Shown here: positions 14,128-27,699 of the stretch, in pieces
Layout of the letters: every line of letters starts with the position of its first letter
Numbering within the stretch: the stretch's first letter is position 1
NCBI RefSeq assembly: GCF_910589235.1
Contig: NC_060975.1
Location: 1,526,001 to 1,590,000, forward strand
Source of the DNA: Vespa crabro
Taxonomy: Eukaryota > Arthropoda > Insecta > Hymenoptera > Vespidae
Direction of reading: 5' to 3'
Length of the DNA stretch: 64,000 nucleotides
Notes under the pieces: model-generated
What the model saw: only the letters and a program-made list of their open reading frames with translations
The model's database searches: none
What the model was told of the DNA's origin: nothing
Position numbers and translations under genes: made by a program

Positions 14128-17100
14128 TATGAGTGTGATTGAATATTTTTTATTTTAAATATTTATAACATTTTTTTCTTAATTAAATAGGTATTCGCAA
14201 TGTACTAGTGTTATTTTGTGCGGTTATGACAGAGCATAAGATACTCTTTCACTCTGCAAGCTATTCTAGATTAACTGAAGGATGTCGTGCTCTAACTGCA
14301 TTGATGTATCCATTTAGATACACACATGTTTACATTCCTCTTTTACCTGCGGCTCTAGTCGAAGTACTCAGTACACCCACGCCATTTATAATGGGAGTAC
14401 ATAGTTCACTCAAGCACGAGGTTGCAGAACTTGTAAGAAAAACTTTCGTTAATTTAAAAATAATATTTATTATCTATGGAAATACATAATTCTTTTGAAC
14501 AGATGGATGTGATAGTAGCCGACTTAGATGGTGGATCTATAATGGTTCCTGATGGAGTATCACTTTCTTTGCTCCCAGAACCTCTTCTTTCACAAACACA
14601 AGATGCATTATCTCTTGTTTTACAACCAGAACTAGCATGTGCAGATTATGCATTTCCTCCTCTTGCTACAAGAGCCCCACATCCTCCAATGTTAGATAAA
14701 GAATTAAGAGCAGTTTTTATGAGAACTTTTGCTCAATTGTTACAAGGTTATCGTAGTTGTCTTACATTAATACGAATTCATCCAAAACCAGTTATTACTT
14801 TTCACAAGGTAATTATTATCATACATTTCTTTCTTATTCTATATTTGTGTATATTATAATTTCATTTATATTTATATTTTTAGGCTGCTTTCTTAGGAGA
14901 ACGTGGTTTAACAGATTGTGACTTCACAACGAGGGTTTTAGATTGTATGTTTTTTACATCTTTTATTGCAGAAAGAGGTCCACCATGGAGACCTTGTGAT
15001 GTATGGGATGAATTATACAGCAGTTTAAGTGATCAGTTAAAACAGGAAGCACAAGATCATAGTCAGTATTAATAAGTTCTTAATTCGATAAATATTACAT
15101 TTATTCTAAACATTAAGATTTTGTTTTTATATTCAAGGACTTGTTTTAACACACATTCAAGAACTTGCACAACAATTATATACGAATGAAAATCCTAATC
15201 CTCAACCATATGTACAAAAGATCTTAAAGCCACCAGAAGGAGCCTTTGCAAGAATTCATCAGCCTCTTTTACCTCGTGTCAATCCAGAGCAAGTACAAGC
15301 AATTATAGATGAAGGTCTTGCCAAAAACAATTTAAATGTTAGGTTGGTATATTTTTTTATTTTATAATCTATAATATCATTTTATACTATTAATACATAA
15401 TTTGTCTTTATACCATTTAGATTAACATCATTAAGACCAATTCAACCACGTATTGTACCTATAGGCCCACATATTTCATTTGTTCATGATACTAGACACT
15501 TGGTGAGCAATTCAGCACGCAGATTAGAAGTGTTGCGTAATTGTATAAATTGTATATTCGAAAATAAAATATCAGACGCTCGTAAAACTTTCCCAGCAGT
15601 TTTAAGAGCTTTAAAAAGCAAAGCTGCTCGATTAGCTCTTTGTATGGAATTATCTCAGCATGTCGTTGGTAATAAGGCCATGCTAGAACACCAACAATTT
15701 GATTTGGTAGTGCGTTTAATGAATTGTGCATTACAAGATGATTCCTCAATGGATGAACATGGTGTAGCTGCTGCTCTTCTTCCTCTTGCAACGGCATTTT
15801 GTAGGAAACTTTGTACAGGTGTTATACAATTTGCATACACTTGTATTCAAGAACATCCTGTGTGGCAAAATCAGCAATTTTGGGAAGACGCTTTCTATCT
15901 GGATGTACAAAAAGATATAAAACGTTTATATCTACCTGGTGATAATTCCCCGCCAAGACTTGCAAATGATAGCATTTTAAATCCTATCAGTCCACGAGAA
16001 AATAAGGAATTTCCATTTCGTGATCGTTATTCCATATATCAAACTCAGGAACCCTCAGCTTTAGAAATTGCTGCTGAACAAATGAGAATTTGGCCAACTA
16101 TTGATCCAGAAAAACAAAAAGAACTTATAGCAAGCGAAGAAAGTACTATGTACAGTCAAACCATTCATTATGCCAATAGAATGGTATACTTACTAGTTCC
16201 TTTGGATATTGGTGCAAAAACTCATCGTCAAGATAATGTTTATGATGATGAAAGAGCTAGTAACAGTATTACAAACAGGTACATTTTTATATATGTATAT
16301 TCATTTTTTTTTTTTCCTATCTATAAGTAATAAATTTTTTGTTGGGAAAAAAGTGTGGCAAGTGATAGTGGTGATGCAGAATCTGGATTCGAGGAAACTG
16401 ATCCTGGTGAAACTGGTAGTGTTGTTATACGCATGGTTTCACGATTTGTAGACCGTGTTTGTACTGAAGGAGGTGTTAGCGCTGAACATGTAAGGTGTCT
16501 TCATCAAATGGTTCCTGGTGTTGTTCATATGCATATTGAAACTCTTGAGGCTGTACATAGGGAAAGCAAGAGATTACCACCAATACAGAAGGTATGATAT
16601 ATGTTTATAAAAATAATTAAGATAAAAAAGAAATCAAATATAAAAATTTCTTTTTTTTTTTTTTTCATCTTTTTTACAGCCTAAAATCTTAACACCCAAT
16701 ATGTTACCTGGTGAGGAAGTCATAATGGATGGTTTGCGCGTATATCTTCTACCAGATGGTAGAGAAGAAAGTTCTGCAGGCCTTCCCAAAATACCACCAT
16801 TGTTGCCAGCAGAAGGAGCTATTTTCCTTACTAATTATAGAATAGTATTCAAGGGAATACCCTGTGACCCATTTGGTAATTATATTTAACTTTTATTCTT
16901 GTTACAATTATATACAAATTAGTTTACAATTACTCATTTTTATTGATATTTTTAATAGCTTGTGAGCAACTAGTAGTTCGAGCTTTTCCTGTTACATCAT
17001 TAACTAAAGAAAAGCGTGTTGCTGTACAGCACTTGGCACATTTAGATCAGTGTCTTCAAGAAGGACTACAATTACGTTCGTGTACATTTCAATTAATAAA

Positions 17101-17307
17101 ACTGGCATTCGACGAAGAAGTAACGCCAGAAAACATAGAAACATTGAGAAAATTAGTTCACAAAGCACGTTATCCGCCACATATATTTCATCATTTCGCA
17201 TTTAATGGTCAAGCATTAGTTACACAAACTGCCCATCATAAAGGAAAGGAAAAAAATGCTACACTGAAGTAAGTATAACAGATAATCAGAACTGATTTTT
17301 CTTATTC

Positions 17308-17340
<33 letters not shown>

Positions 17341-20300
17341 TTTTTCCTCTCTCATATTCATGCTTATTTAACAGAGGATTTGCCAAAAAGACCCTTTTGA
17401 AGACAGCAAGAAAGGCTGGCTTTAAACCAAAACAATCATCAAAAAGGCAAAAATACGTTTTACCAAACATGAATTTAATGACCAATAATAAATACATGAC
17501 ATTACCTGGACGAATGAGTTTACCAGTCACTGATAACAATGACTTAAGTCATGATGATGATCTCAGCAGTAAGTTTTGTTACAATTAGTTAGTAGTTACT
17601 TTTGAAGTAACTGTACTTGTTAAATTACTTGTATTTAATATGAAATATTTAATATCTGCAGTTGATGATTATGAAATACCAGGAATTGTAAGTCAGCCTC
17701 CAACCGATGCAAAGACTTTGGAACGTCTTTCTGAACGCAGTTATGTCAAAGATTGGTATCGATTGGGTCTATATGCTAATGGGCCATATAGTAATCGACG
17801 AAACGAGCCTTTTAGATTGTCTTCTGTGAATTGTGCATATATGATCTGCAGAAGTTATCCCGCTCTTCTCATAGTTCCTACATCTGTATCGGATGAAAGT
17901 ATTCGAAGGTTTTGTCGACTTTATCGACATAGTAGAGTTCCAGTTATTACTTGGAGGCATCCAAGAACGAAGGCACTTCTTGTTAGAGGTGCAGGTTATC
18001 ATGGTAAAGGTGTCATGGGTATGTTAAAGGCTCATCCAACTTCAGCTGCTAATTTAAAAGGTATAATTCAATTAACTAAAAATTATAGATCAAATTAAAT
18101 ATATTTATTTTAAATAAGTATGTTATAATTATAGCAACTTCATCTGAAACAACGTCTTCCTTGGAACAAGAAAAATATCTTATGGCTCTTGTAGCTGCTA
18201 CTCCATTATCTGTATTGCGTCAAGGTTCAGCATGGGGCATGTCTGATTCCTCTCTCAGCATAGATTCATTATTATTAGCTGCAGAGGATCGTAATGCCAC
18301 TCCTGAACAAACTAGACGAAATCCATTCAATAAAGCTATAGGTACATTAGGGTATGTTCTTTTTTATAATAATACTATTACATATTATTTATATAGAAAA
18401 TAATAATATAGCTTATCCTTATCTTAATAACTTAAGATCATCAGGTGGTAAAGGAGCAAAAAATTTTGGACGCTGGGGCTCACTTAAAGATAAAAGACAT
18501 AATTCTCAAGCTTCATTAACTTCTGTTCATCAACGTGGTACAGTGAGACATTCTGCTGACTCAGATAGTGGAACAGAATGTGTTCATACTTTTCAACGTG
18601 CGGCTCTATATATTCTTGGAGAAAAATCTCACATGAAGGTAATTAAATAAAGAGAAAAAAATATTGCTAATTAATTAGAGTTTTATGTTGATACAACTAA
18701 ATATTTTTCTGTTTTTCATTTTCTTTTTTTTCTTTTTCTTTTTTTTTTTTTTAAAGGGTGTTAAAACAGAATCAACTCCTAAAACTGATTTTATACCAGT
18801 AGAATATTTTGATGTAAGGCATACTAAAGCTGCATTTAAAAAACTTATGCGAGCATGTGTTCCAAGTTCTCCAAATGTTGAACCTGATCAAAGTTTCTAC
18901 AAGTAAGTCTATTGTCCTAAATATTCGATTTAGGAAATATTTATGTATATTTGTTATTGATAAATAATTTTTTTCTCTAGATTAATTGAAAGTTCAGAAT
19001 GGTTACAACAATTACAAAATTTAATGCAATTATCTGGAGCCGTAATCGATCTGATGGATGTACAAGGTTCATCAGTTGGAGTTTGTTTAGAAGATGGTTG
19101 GGATACAACAGCAACCGTTTGTTCTGTTGCTCAAGTTTGTCTTGATCCACACTATAGAACTATTGACGGTTTTCGAACTTTGATTGAAAAGGAATGGCTT
19201 GGTTTTGGTCATAGATTTGGCCATAGGAGTAATCTTGCTGCAAATTCACAAACAACAAATTTCACTCCCACTTTTCTTCAATTCCTTGATATAATACATC
19301 AAATTCAAAAGCAATTTCCATTGGCATTTGAATTTAATGACTATTATCTTAGATTTTTGGCATATCATTCAGTATCTTGTCGATTCCGTACATTTTTGTT
19401 AGATTGTGAATTTGATAGAGTGGAATGTGGTATTGCTGCTGTTGAAGATAAGAGAGGTTCATTGACGAGCCATCATAAAGGTGTAGATACAGGTAGCGAC
19501 GATGAAACAATATATCCTGGTGGTAGATTAGTTGGAACGAGTACTGGTTGTAATTTAGGCCAGAGTATATTTGACTATATCGAAAGACAACATGCAAGAT
19601 GTCCTCTATTTTATAATTTTATGTATTCGCCAAATACTGAACATTACGTTTTGAGACCTGTTTCACATTTACCAAATCTTGATATTTGGCAATATTATTT
19701 AGAAGAAGAATTAGCCCATGGTCCAGCTTATGATTTAGAAGTATTGCAACAAGATTCTCAACAAGAGGAAGAAGCAGAAGCTGCTGATGGTATTGTGAAG
19801 AGTAATCGAAAAGTAGTCACACAAGGGTAAATATTTAAACAAAATTTAAACATTCATATTTCTCTAACATATTTTGTATATATTTTAGTTATGATGGAGT
19901 TAGTGCTATGGTACCTGATCAATTTGCACATCTTTTGGAAGAAATTCATAAATTAGAAACTGAATTAGGACATTTACCCCAGAAATGGAAAGTCCTTTGG
20001 GATAAACTCGAATTACCTAATACAGATTCATTAGCTGTATGTATTACAGAAGATAGATCTTTTAAAATTGTTATTATTATAAATATTTCCATTTATATAT
20101 ATATTTGTGTTATTATTTTTTTTCTTTTAATTTTTTTTTTTTTTTTTTTTCTAGCGACACGCATCATTTAGTACAGCGCTTGTAAGATATCATGGTAGAT
20201 TAATACATAAGCGTTCTACTTTCGAACTTTTATTAAGGGGGAAATTAGCTGGTGGAAATACAGCTGGAAACGAAGGTTCTGTTTATGCACATCCACATAG

Positions 20301-21222
20301 GTAATTATACAAGCAGATTTTATTCAACGAGTTAAAATATTTTACAATTTTTTATCCTAACATTCTTTTTCAAAGGTTTGACAGATTAGATTCAGCTACT
20401 CCAACTCATTGCGATGCATGCTCCGGTGTATTATGGGGACCCGTAAAAGCTGGTTTGCGATGCGTTGATTGCGGTCACGTTTGTCACGATAAGTGTGCAG
20501 ATGCAGTGCCAAAAAATTGCACAAAATACAAAGCAGTAACTGATAATCTACAGACTCATACTCTTACACGAAGCGGTGGAGATAATGGAAGTGTTAATTC
20601 AAGTAAGATCATTTTCTTGAATTACAGTAATTTATTTAAATGCATACTTCATAAAATATCATAATATGTGTTTATATTAACAGGTGTAACTACAATACAA
20701 ACATCTTCGCAACAATATTATGAACAATTCTCTAGTAACGTTGCGGAAAATAGAACTCACGAAGGATATCTTTACAAGCGAGGTGCTTTATTGAAAGGCT
20801 GGAAACAAAGGTGGTTCGTATTAGATTCTATCAAGCATCAATTAAGGTATTATGATGCAATGGAAGATTCTCATTGTAAAGGATACATAGGTATGTTATA
20901 TTTATATAAAAATTATAATAAAATTTATGGGCGATTAATAAATTTTATTGAATTTATGCAAATATATTAATATTACAGATTTGGCAGAAGTTGTGTCTGT
21001 TACTCCAGCTGCACCAATGCCAGGGCCGCCAAAGAAAACAGATGACAAATCATTTTTTGATGTAAAACATACAAATAACATTCTTCTTATATATTACATG
21101 ATATCTTAAATGTTTCTTCATATTTTTAGCTCCGTACAAATCGAAGGACATACAATTTTTGTGCTGGTGACGCAGCAACTGCACAAGAATGGATTGAGAA
21201 GGTCCAAGCATGTTTACAGTAG
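13197..21222 (+). CDS. Sbf: Sbf, MTMR5/MTMR13-type DENN-pseudophosphatase, complete, 24 coding exons
   Basis: SET-domain-binding-factor protein of about 2029 aa; family members act as Rab GEFs through DENN and pair with active myotubularins in endolysosomal traffic. Exons: 13197-13251, 13324-13409, 13472-13759, 13840-14059, 14191-14432, 14503-14808, 14884-15061, 15138-15342, 15421-16278, 16354-16591, 16680-16875, 16959-17268, 17375-17568, 17662-18060, 18135-18351, 18437-18638, 18757-18902, 18981-19826, 19889-20036, 20155-20300, 20376-20602, 20684-20890, 20979-21061, 21130-21222 (6090 nt). Order of domains: tripartite DENN (about 1-460), SBF2 region (about 530-890), GRAM (about 895-1060), myotubularin-like domain (about 1126-1730), C1 zinc finger (about 1828-1878) and C-terminal PH. 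In the phosphatase P-loop the HCSDGWDR pattern reads CLEDGWDT (about 1482-1489): catalytic Cys and Arg are Leu and Thr, so it should be inactive. Confidence 0.96.
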
Positions 21223-22220
21223 CACCTCAGCTTGATCATTATTCTAATTTAAATCGTGCAAGTGACTGATAGAATAATACAAGTTATACTTTTGTTATAT
21301 AATCTTGTATAGTCCAAATACATATACACACACACACACACACATACACACACACACACACATATATATATACATCATAGACTGCGATAATTTTGTTTTA
21401 AGTTTTTAAAACTGTGGAAATTGTTAGAAAGAAAACAGGTCTCATAAAATTAATAGTGTCGCACTCACATTATTGTCGTAGATTCAATATGTGAATGTAG
21501 AGTGTACATTGTGATTATGCTATTATATTAAGTTAAAATGATTTCAGCTGGAAGAGGAGAGATCGCTATATTTGCTTTGTCAAACGTTAACATCTTTTTT
21601 ACCTTGTTTATATTTACGTTAAAAAGTATAAATGAAAATCATAAATATATGTAAATGTCAAAATGTTAGGTTAAACTCTGTATATATTTATATATATATA
21701 GTTACATATACTATATATATATATATATCTCTCTCTTGATGTAATATTAATGTACCGTTATTACTACATTATTGTTATTACTCGACAGCCCTAATCTTTA
21801 CTTTTTAAAACACTGAACCGTACAAGCATTTTATTTCAATCCATAAATCAATATCGACTGAAATGTTTATTTAATAATTTTTTTTGTTTTTTTTTTTGTT
21901 TTTTTTTTCTTTAATTCATATCCCCTCTAGAGCTAAATTGACAATATTTTTAATTTATCCTTTTTATGAAGAAATAATCATACAGTGTATTTTTTTTTTA
22001 AATATCAACAAACAACAGGTATTCTAACTATGTGAACCATTTAGGTTGTCAGTATTGAGATGTGTCTACATTGAAACAAGTCAATGACAATGTCCTAAAT
22101 ATGTCTATGCTCAATTTATTCAATGATGCGTCAAACCCAGGGATGCTGCAGGTACACATTAGTTCATGCACCGCAAGGTACATGAACTAATCATCTAAGA
22201 TATATAATAAATAAAATGTA
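21223..22220 (+). other. Probable Sbf 3' UTR
   Basis: AT-rich sequence downstream of the Sbf stop, with CA and TA runs at about 21327-21371 and 21686-21737. A cluster of AATAAA-like signals at about 22203-22219 would give a 3' UTR of roughly 1 kb. A perfect 11-bp inverted repeat at 22158-22191 lies just before them. No open frame is supported. Confidence 0.45.
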
Positions 22221-23799
22221 AAATGTGATGAAGAAATTTTACAAATTTTTGATTAAAAAATCGTATGAACATTTTATATCGAAGGATATAAAATATAAAT
22301 TTTACATCGAAATTTTATATAAAATATAAATTATTTTATATTCTATTATACATACCTTCGATGTATTTACATGTAAGAAGGAAAACAAGAAAGGACACAA
22401 TCGTACCATCAGCTAAATAGCGCTATATATTGCGCACTTTAATACTAAAAGTAAGGCACTAGGAGAATACGGGCCAAGGTCTCCAATACGATAGTTCAGC
22501 GGAAGGTGCGTATTTCCAATATAGAGTGCACTACAGTATATCACGACAATTTATCTATAACGATAATTATATTTTTTTGCACCGTTCACGTATTCGATAA
22601 TTAAACTATAAAATTACTTATACATAATTAAATACGTTAATATTATTTAATTGATCGTTAATCAAATAACTTTATGGTGTAAGATATTTGAAGGAATTCA
22701 ATGAGATATTCAATTTGAATCATTCCTCGAGTTATATAAAAAGGCTTAGATAGAATTTGATTAATTTGATTTTACCGGGTTCCTACCTGAAAAAATAATT
22801 GAAAATAATTACGTTAAAACGATAATGATATATACATATATATATGTGTGTATGTATATAATGTATGTATATATAATCTTTACTTGGCCCTTTTTTCTTG
22901 GGTCGCATACTTTGACAGAATTCTTTGCGTCGATAATGCAGCGAACCCCTATCGATTGGATCCCTCCCACCCTATTCCATCCCACCCCACTCTACACCCC
23001 ACCGCGCTTAGGGAGTATCTTAGCGTGACAGTTTCGCAAGATGAACGTCATCTCCTCGTACTTCATGCATTATCCAAATTATCAAATAGCTTACGTATTA
23101 TTTCGAGATAGAAAAAAAACAAAAAAAAAAAAACAAAAAAACAGGTGATACAAACTCCGTAAAAATACATATGTCCATTTTTTTCTATTGAATTTCTTAG
23201 TTTTTCCTTAGGATATATACGCATACATATGCATGCTAGTTATTTATTTCTTATATGGATATGATCGATAAAAAAGGACGAGAATGCAGGTGTGTCTTCT
23301 TTCGTACGACGACGCATCATCATCGTCTTTGTTTTTTTTTTTGTTGTTATTGTTATTGTTTTTTTTTTTTTTTCTTTTTCTTTTCTTACTATTCTCTTAA
23401 CGTTTTATGATTAATATGTCTCTATATTGAGCGAACATATTAAATGTATTTGCAATTTTTATAATGGAAATTCGAATAATGGAATTGTTCCGCTTCGGTA
23501 AAATAACGATTGCGTAAGTATACGTAATACACAATGCCAATTGAAAAAAAATCAAGATAAGAAAAAGAAAACGAAAAGGAAAAGAGAAGAACCGTGTATT
23601 TTCAATAATAAACATTTCTTTTTTTTTTTATTAAAAAAATAATGTACATACAATTCTGTTGAAATTTTTCTTAAAGAAAAAAAAGATCTTAATAGAATAT
23701 CAAAAAGAAAATCCTACAAAGGTTATGTATATATACATCTAAATGTAATTTCGTAAGATCTTTAACATAACCCTTCGCAAAAAGAATTTATCAATTTTT

Positions 23800-23836
<37 letters not shown>

Positions 23837-24367
23837 GTGTATGTACTCATTCGTAGATGTAATATATATTAATTGCAAAAGTAACGACGAAAATAAAATA
23901 TATCTCTAAAAATAATAGAAAGAGAAAAAAAAATATTAATTCATCCGTAGTAAACACAATGCCTGTACATAGTCTCACGTTACACGATTATTGCGTCTTC
24001 TTGTTACATCACAATATTGTTACGCGTAATGATACGTTTCTGAAAAGGAGAAATATAAATATTGTCGAATCTATGAACGACGGTGGTGGGTGGGTTGGTC
24101 TCTCAATGACAGAAGGGAGACCGTTAAAGAGAAAAAGAATCCGTCAATTTGAATGATGAAAAAAGGAATAGAACAAATAAGAACCCGTTGAGAATAATCA
24201 TTAAAGAAATGTTCTGATGCATTCATCAATCGGTTGCATCAGTTGATGCATCAGTTAATTAATCAGTCAGTCAATTTGGCATTTGGTTCTTCCCCCCTCT
24301 CTCTCTCTCTTTCTCATTCACATGTGCTGCTACTCCCTACTTCTTCCTCAATGTTCTCTCTCTCTCT

Positions 24368-24411
<44 letters not shown>

Positions 24412-24520
24412 TCCCCACCACTTTGTCATGCTTTGTTTCTTTCTCGCTCCGACTGTCCTGCCCTTCCTCATAACCTCCCTCTTCTTTTCGCATACCCTTC
24501 GCTCCTCCGGTGCACTCATT

Positions 24521-24590
24521 CTGTTTCTTTCTAAAGCGATTATGAATCCAACTCTTTCTGTTCCTTTCTAAAGCGATTATGAATCCAACT
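24521..24590. repeat. 37-bp tandem duplication
   Basis: The unit beginning CTGTTTCTTTCTAAAGCGAT at 24521 recurs at 24558 with one T-to-C change, and both copies run through TATGAATCCAACT. It sits next to a CT-rich tract and looks like a local slippage duplication. Confidence 0.9.
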
Positions 24591-25370
24591 ATCCTACTCT
24601 ATCGCGTGCCGCATTGCGCGTCTATTCCTGCGCACGCTCAATGCAGGGGGAAGAGAGATAGGCATCGAAACTTTTTGAAAACTTTTCTTCTGAAGGTAAA
24701 GCCAATTCTTCCTTCCTTCCGCAACCGCAAGTGATATTTAGTACGAAGATTACTCCTCTCTGTTTACATTTTATGTAAATTCTCTCCCCACCCCCTCATC
24801 CACACCCCCACCCCCGATTGATTTTTGCCGTTTAATACACACGCGTCATATATGGATATACATATGATATGTACATACATATATCGTATAATAGGACGAC
24901 GCAACCCGCCTCACAGCAGCAGACATCGAGGAATATAAAGAAAACTCTCGTCCAATTAGATTGAACGTGTGTATATATGTACGTGTGTGTTCCGCATCGC
25001 TCTTAGCGCATTATACACCTGTATATATGTATCTATATATCTGTATGTATGTATGTATATATATATATATATATGTATACTGCAGAGCTTACGACAATGC
25101 GTAAAATACGAAGCAGCAAAGACGACCATCCTCCTCCTTCTCTTGTCTTCTTCCTCTTCTTCTTTACTTCCCCTACTTTTTAACCTCCTAAGTAACCTCA
25201 CCTCTCTAACCCCCCCTCCTCGTTCGTCCCCACGCCCTACCCTTTAACCTCACCCTTTATCTTTTTTCTTTCTTCTTTCTTACTCGAAATCACATACCGA
25301 AGAAAGCCATACCGAGACCGGCTTTTCATGTAGCACGTCAAATTTTCTGATCTCGTTACAACGCCAGAGA

Positions 25371-25410
<40 letters not shown>

Positions 25411-25794
25411 GAGAGAGAGAGAGAAGAAGAGTATCATCGACTGTAGTTTTTTCTTTTTTTATTTTTTTTTTCTTACCGTATGGTTTCTGACGTGTGACAC
25501 AGTTTTTCTAAAAACCTCCGTTCCCTTCCTCCCTCAAGTCGATCGATCCAAAGGAGAAAAACAGTCCCGATTTTTGTCTCTCGTGTTCAAGTACATCGAC
25601 TCGTCGACTCGATAAATAAACATAGAATGATCGTTATTAAGAAGGGACGCTGATACATATACGCGAAAGGTTATAAAATACATACATATATTGCAAGAGA
25701 CGAAAGAGAGAGAGAGAGAAAGAGAGAGAGAGAATTTATCGATCATGTTTAAAAGGTTGTCGCACTGCACGCAAACTGAAAGTAAGCTGAAGCT

Positions 25795-25832
<38 letters not shown>

Positions 25833-27429
25833 GTTTCTCTCTTTCTAAGGGTACGATAGATAGATTTTTTTGCAAACGTTTTGGGTCAAGTACGGTATTA
25901 GTAGCTACGAATAGAAACCCGAATTGTGATTAATCGTTCGATGGAGGGAAGGGACAGAAGCACGTATGTATGTATCTTTAAATAAAATAATCGCCCCTTG
26001 ACTCTTTCTCTCTCTCTCTCTTTCTCTCTCTTTAGTGCAGGCCAATCTCCTTTTTCAATTTATATCTTCCTTCCTTCCTTCCTTCCTCTCCAACCTATCT
26101 TCTAGCTTGCTTACTTGCGTACTACGAGTTGTAGGATACTGCATACCGTCTCGAGTTTCGAAAGTACACGCCTTAGGTGTAAATTATGCCAAAGCACTTA
26201 GGGGTAGATAATAGCATCTCTCAGGTTTTATTCCCCGCGTGCACGGAAGACACTTTCCCGCTAACGAACGATTCCTTATCTCTCTCCTGATGGAATTCAC
26301 GGAATTCCTTGGGATTTTCCCACGATCGTATTTGAGACTAATTTTTTCTTTCTTTCTTCTTCTTTTTTTTTTATTATTATTAATTTCTTTTCCTTATTTA
26401 TTACAACGCAACCGACAAATTGGAGCTTGTATATTGGAGAAGGTCTAATAATATACAATTGCAAAGGATGGAAAGAGACTTTGAGGGAGAGAGGGAGCAA
26501 TAGCGCGTTGAGAAAGACAGTTGAGAGGACAAGGGAGAGAGAAAAGAGATAGATAGATAGATAGATAGAGATAGATAGAGAGAGGGAGAGAGTGAAAGAG
26601 AGAGAGAGAGAAAAAAAGAAAGAGAAGGGCGGGTGATAGTATTGCAGATGTTACGACGATTCCCCTTTGCTTTTTCATTCAACGCCGCGTAGATGGCATT
26701 CGTCAAAACATCGATTAGTTTTTGTTACCATATCGTTGGATAAAAATTAGAAGATCGAAGGAAAGATAGCAAGAAGGAGGAGGAGGAGGAAAAAGAGGTA
26801 GCGGATGAGGAGAAAAGAGGGGGGAGGGAGCGTGCACGGAGCAAGTAATCGATATAGAAGCATCTAGACCTCTCAAAGTCTTATTTTACTTGACGACGAA
26901 ACAACGAAAAAACGATATTACTACGCCTAACGATTTGAATGTAGGATCTACTTTCGCAATGGACGTTTAACCGGTGACCGATTTGAATTTGTTAATAACT
27001 GAATGCTTTACTGGAAGAAATAAAGATCGCATAAGAAAAGAGGCCTAAACTTTCTTTAGTTGGGAACGCTCGGAAGGTCGTATAATATATCGGCAATAAT
27101 ATCAACTCATGGGTCTTCGAAATCAAAGAGTTATCTCGATTGTATCGAAGAAAAGTCGAGGAGATAGATAAGAGAGCGTACTATTCTTAGGTATAGGCTG
27201 AGAAGGGATGATAGGGGGAATCCGATTATCGGAAGGAGATCAGGGATCGAGGGAGAATGCAAGGGAAGGGTGTATATAGCCTAAAGGGAAGGAAAATTAG
27301 CTTTGGGCGGTCCAGAATCAGAAAGGAGATAAAAGGGGAAGTGCAAGTGGGAAGGAAGTACGAAAGAAACAGGTAAGAATAGATATGCAGGAAGCCGGCT
27401 TTGACCAGGTGGCTGACGATATTAACGAT

Positions 27430-27479
27430 GCTGATAATGATAATGATAATGATGATGATGATAATGATAATGATAATGG

Positions 27480-27542
<63 letters not shown>

Positions 27543-27660
27543 CGACGACAATGATAATGACGACTATGATGATGATGATAATAATAATGATGATGTTAAC
27601 GATGACGACGACGACGACGACGACAGTGATGACGATGACAAGGAAGAGAACGACGAAACG
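27430..27660. repeat. (GAT)n/(GAC)n trinucleotide array
   Basis: About 230 bp of GAT, AAT and GAC triplets, the longest uninterrupted GAT block being about 27479-27540. The array lies about 800-1050 bp upstream of the calmodulin start codon. It is open in several frames (poly-Asp, poly-Met and, on the other strand, poly-Ser or poly-Ile), as expected for a triplet repeat. Confidence 0.92.
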
Positions 27661-27699
27661 ACGGCGAGGACGACGACGACGGAGGCGGCGGCAACTGCG

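Noticed and set aside
24234..24534. Ser/Leu-rich open frames
   Set aside because: They are translations of CT dinucleotide repeats; the same holds for similar frames at 25534-25933, 26401-26706, 49366-49869, 50400-50749, 51697-51923, 52099-52462 and 63367-63738.
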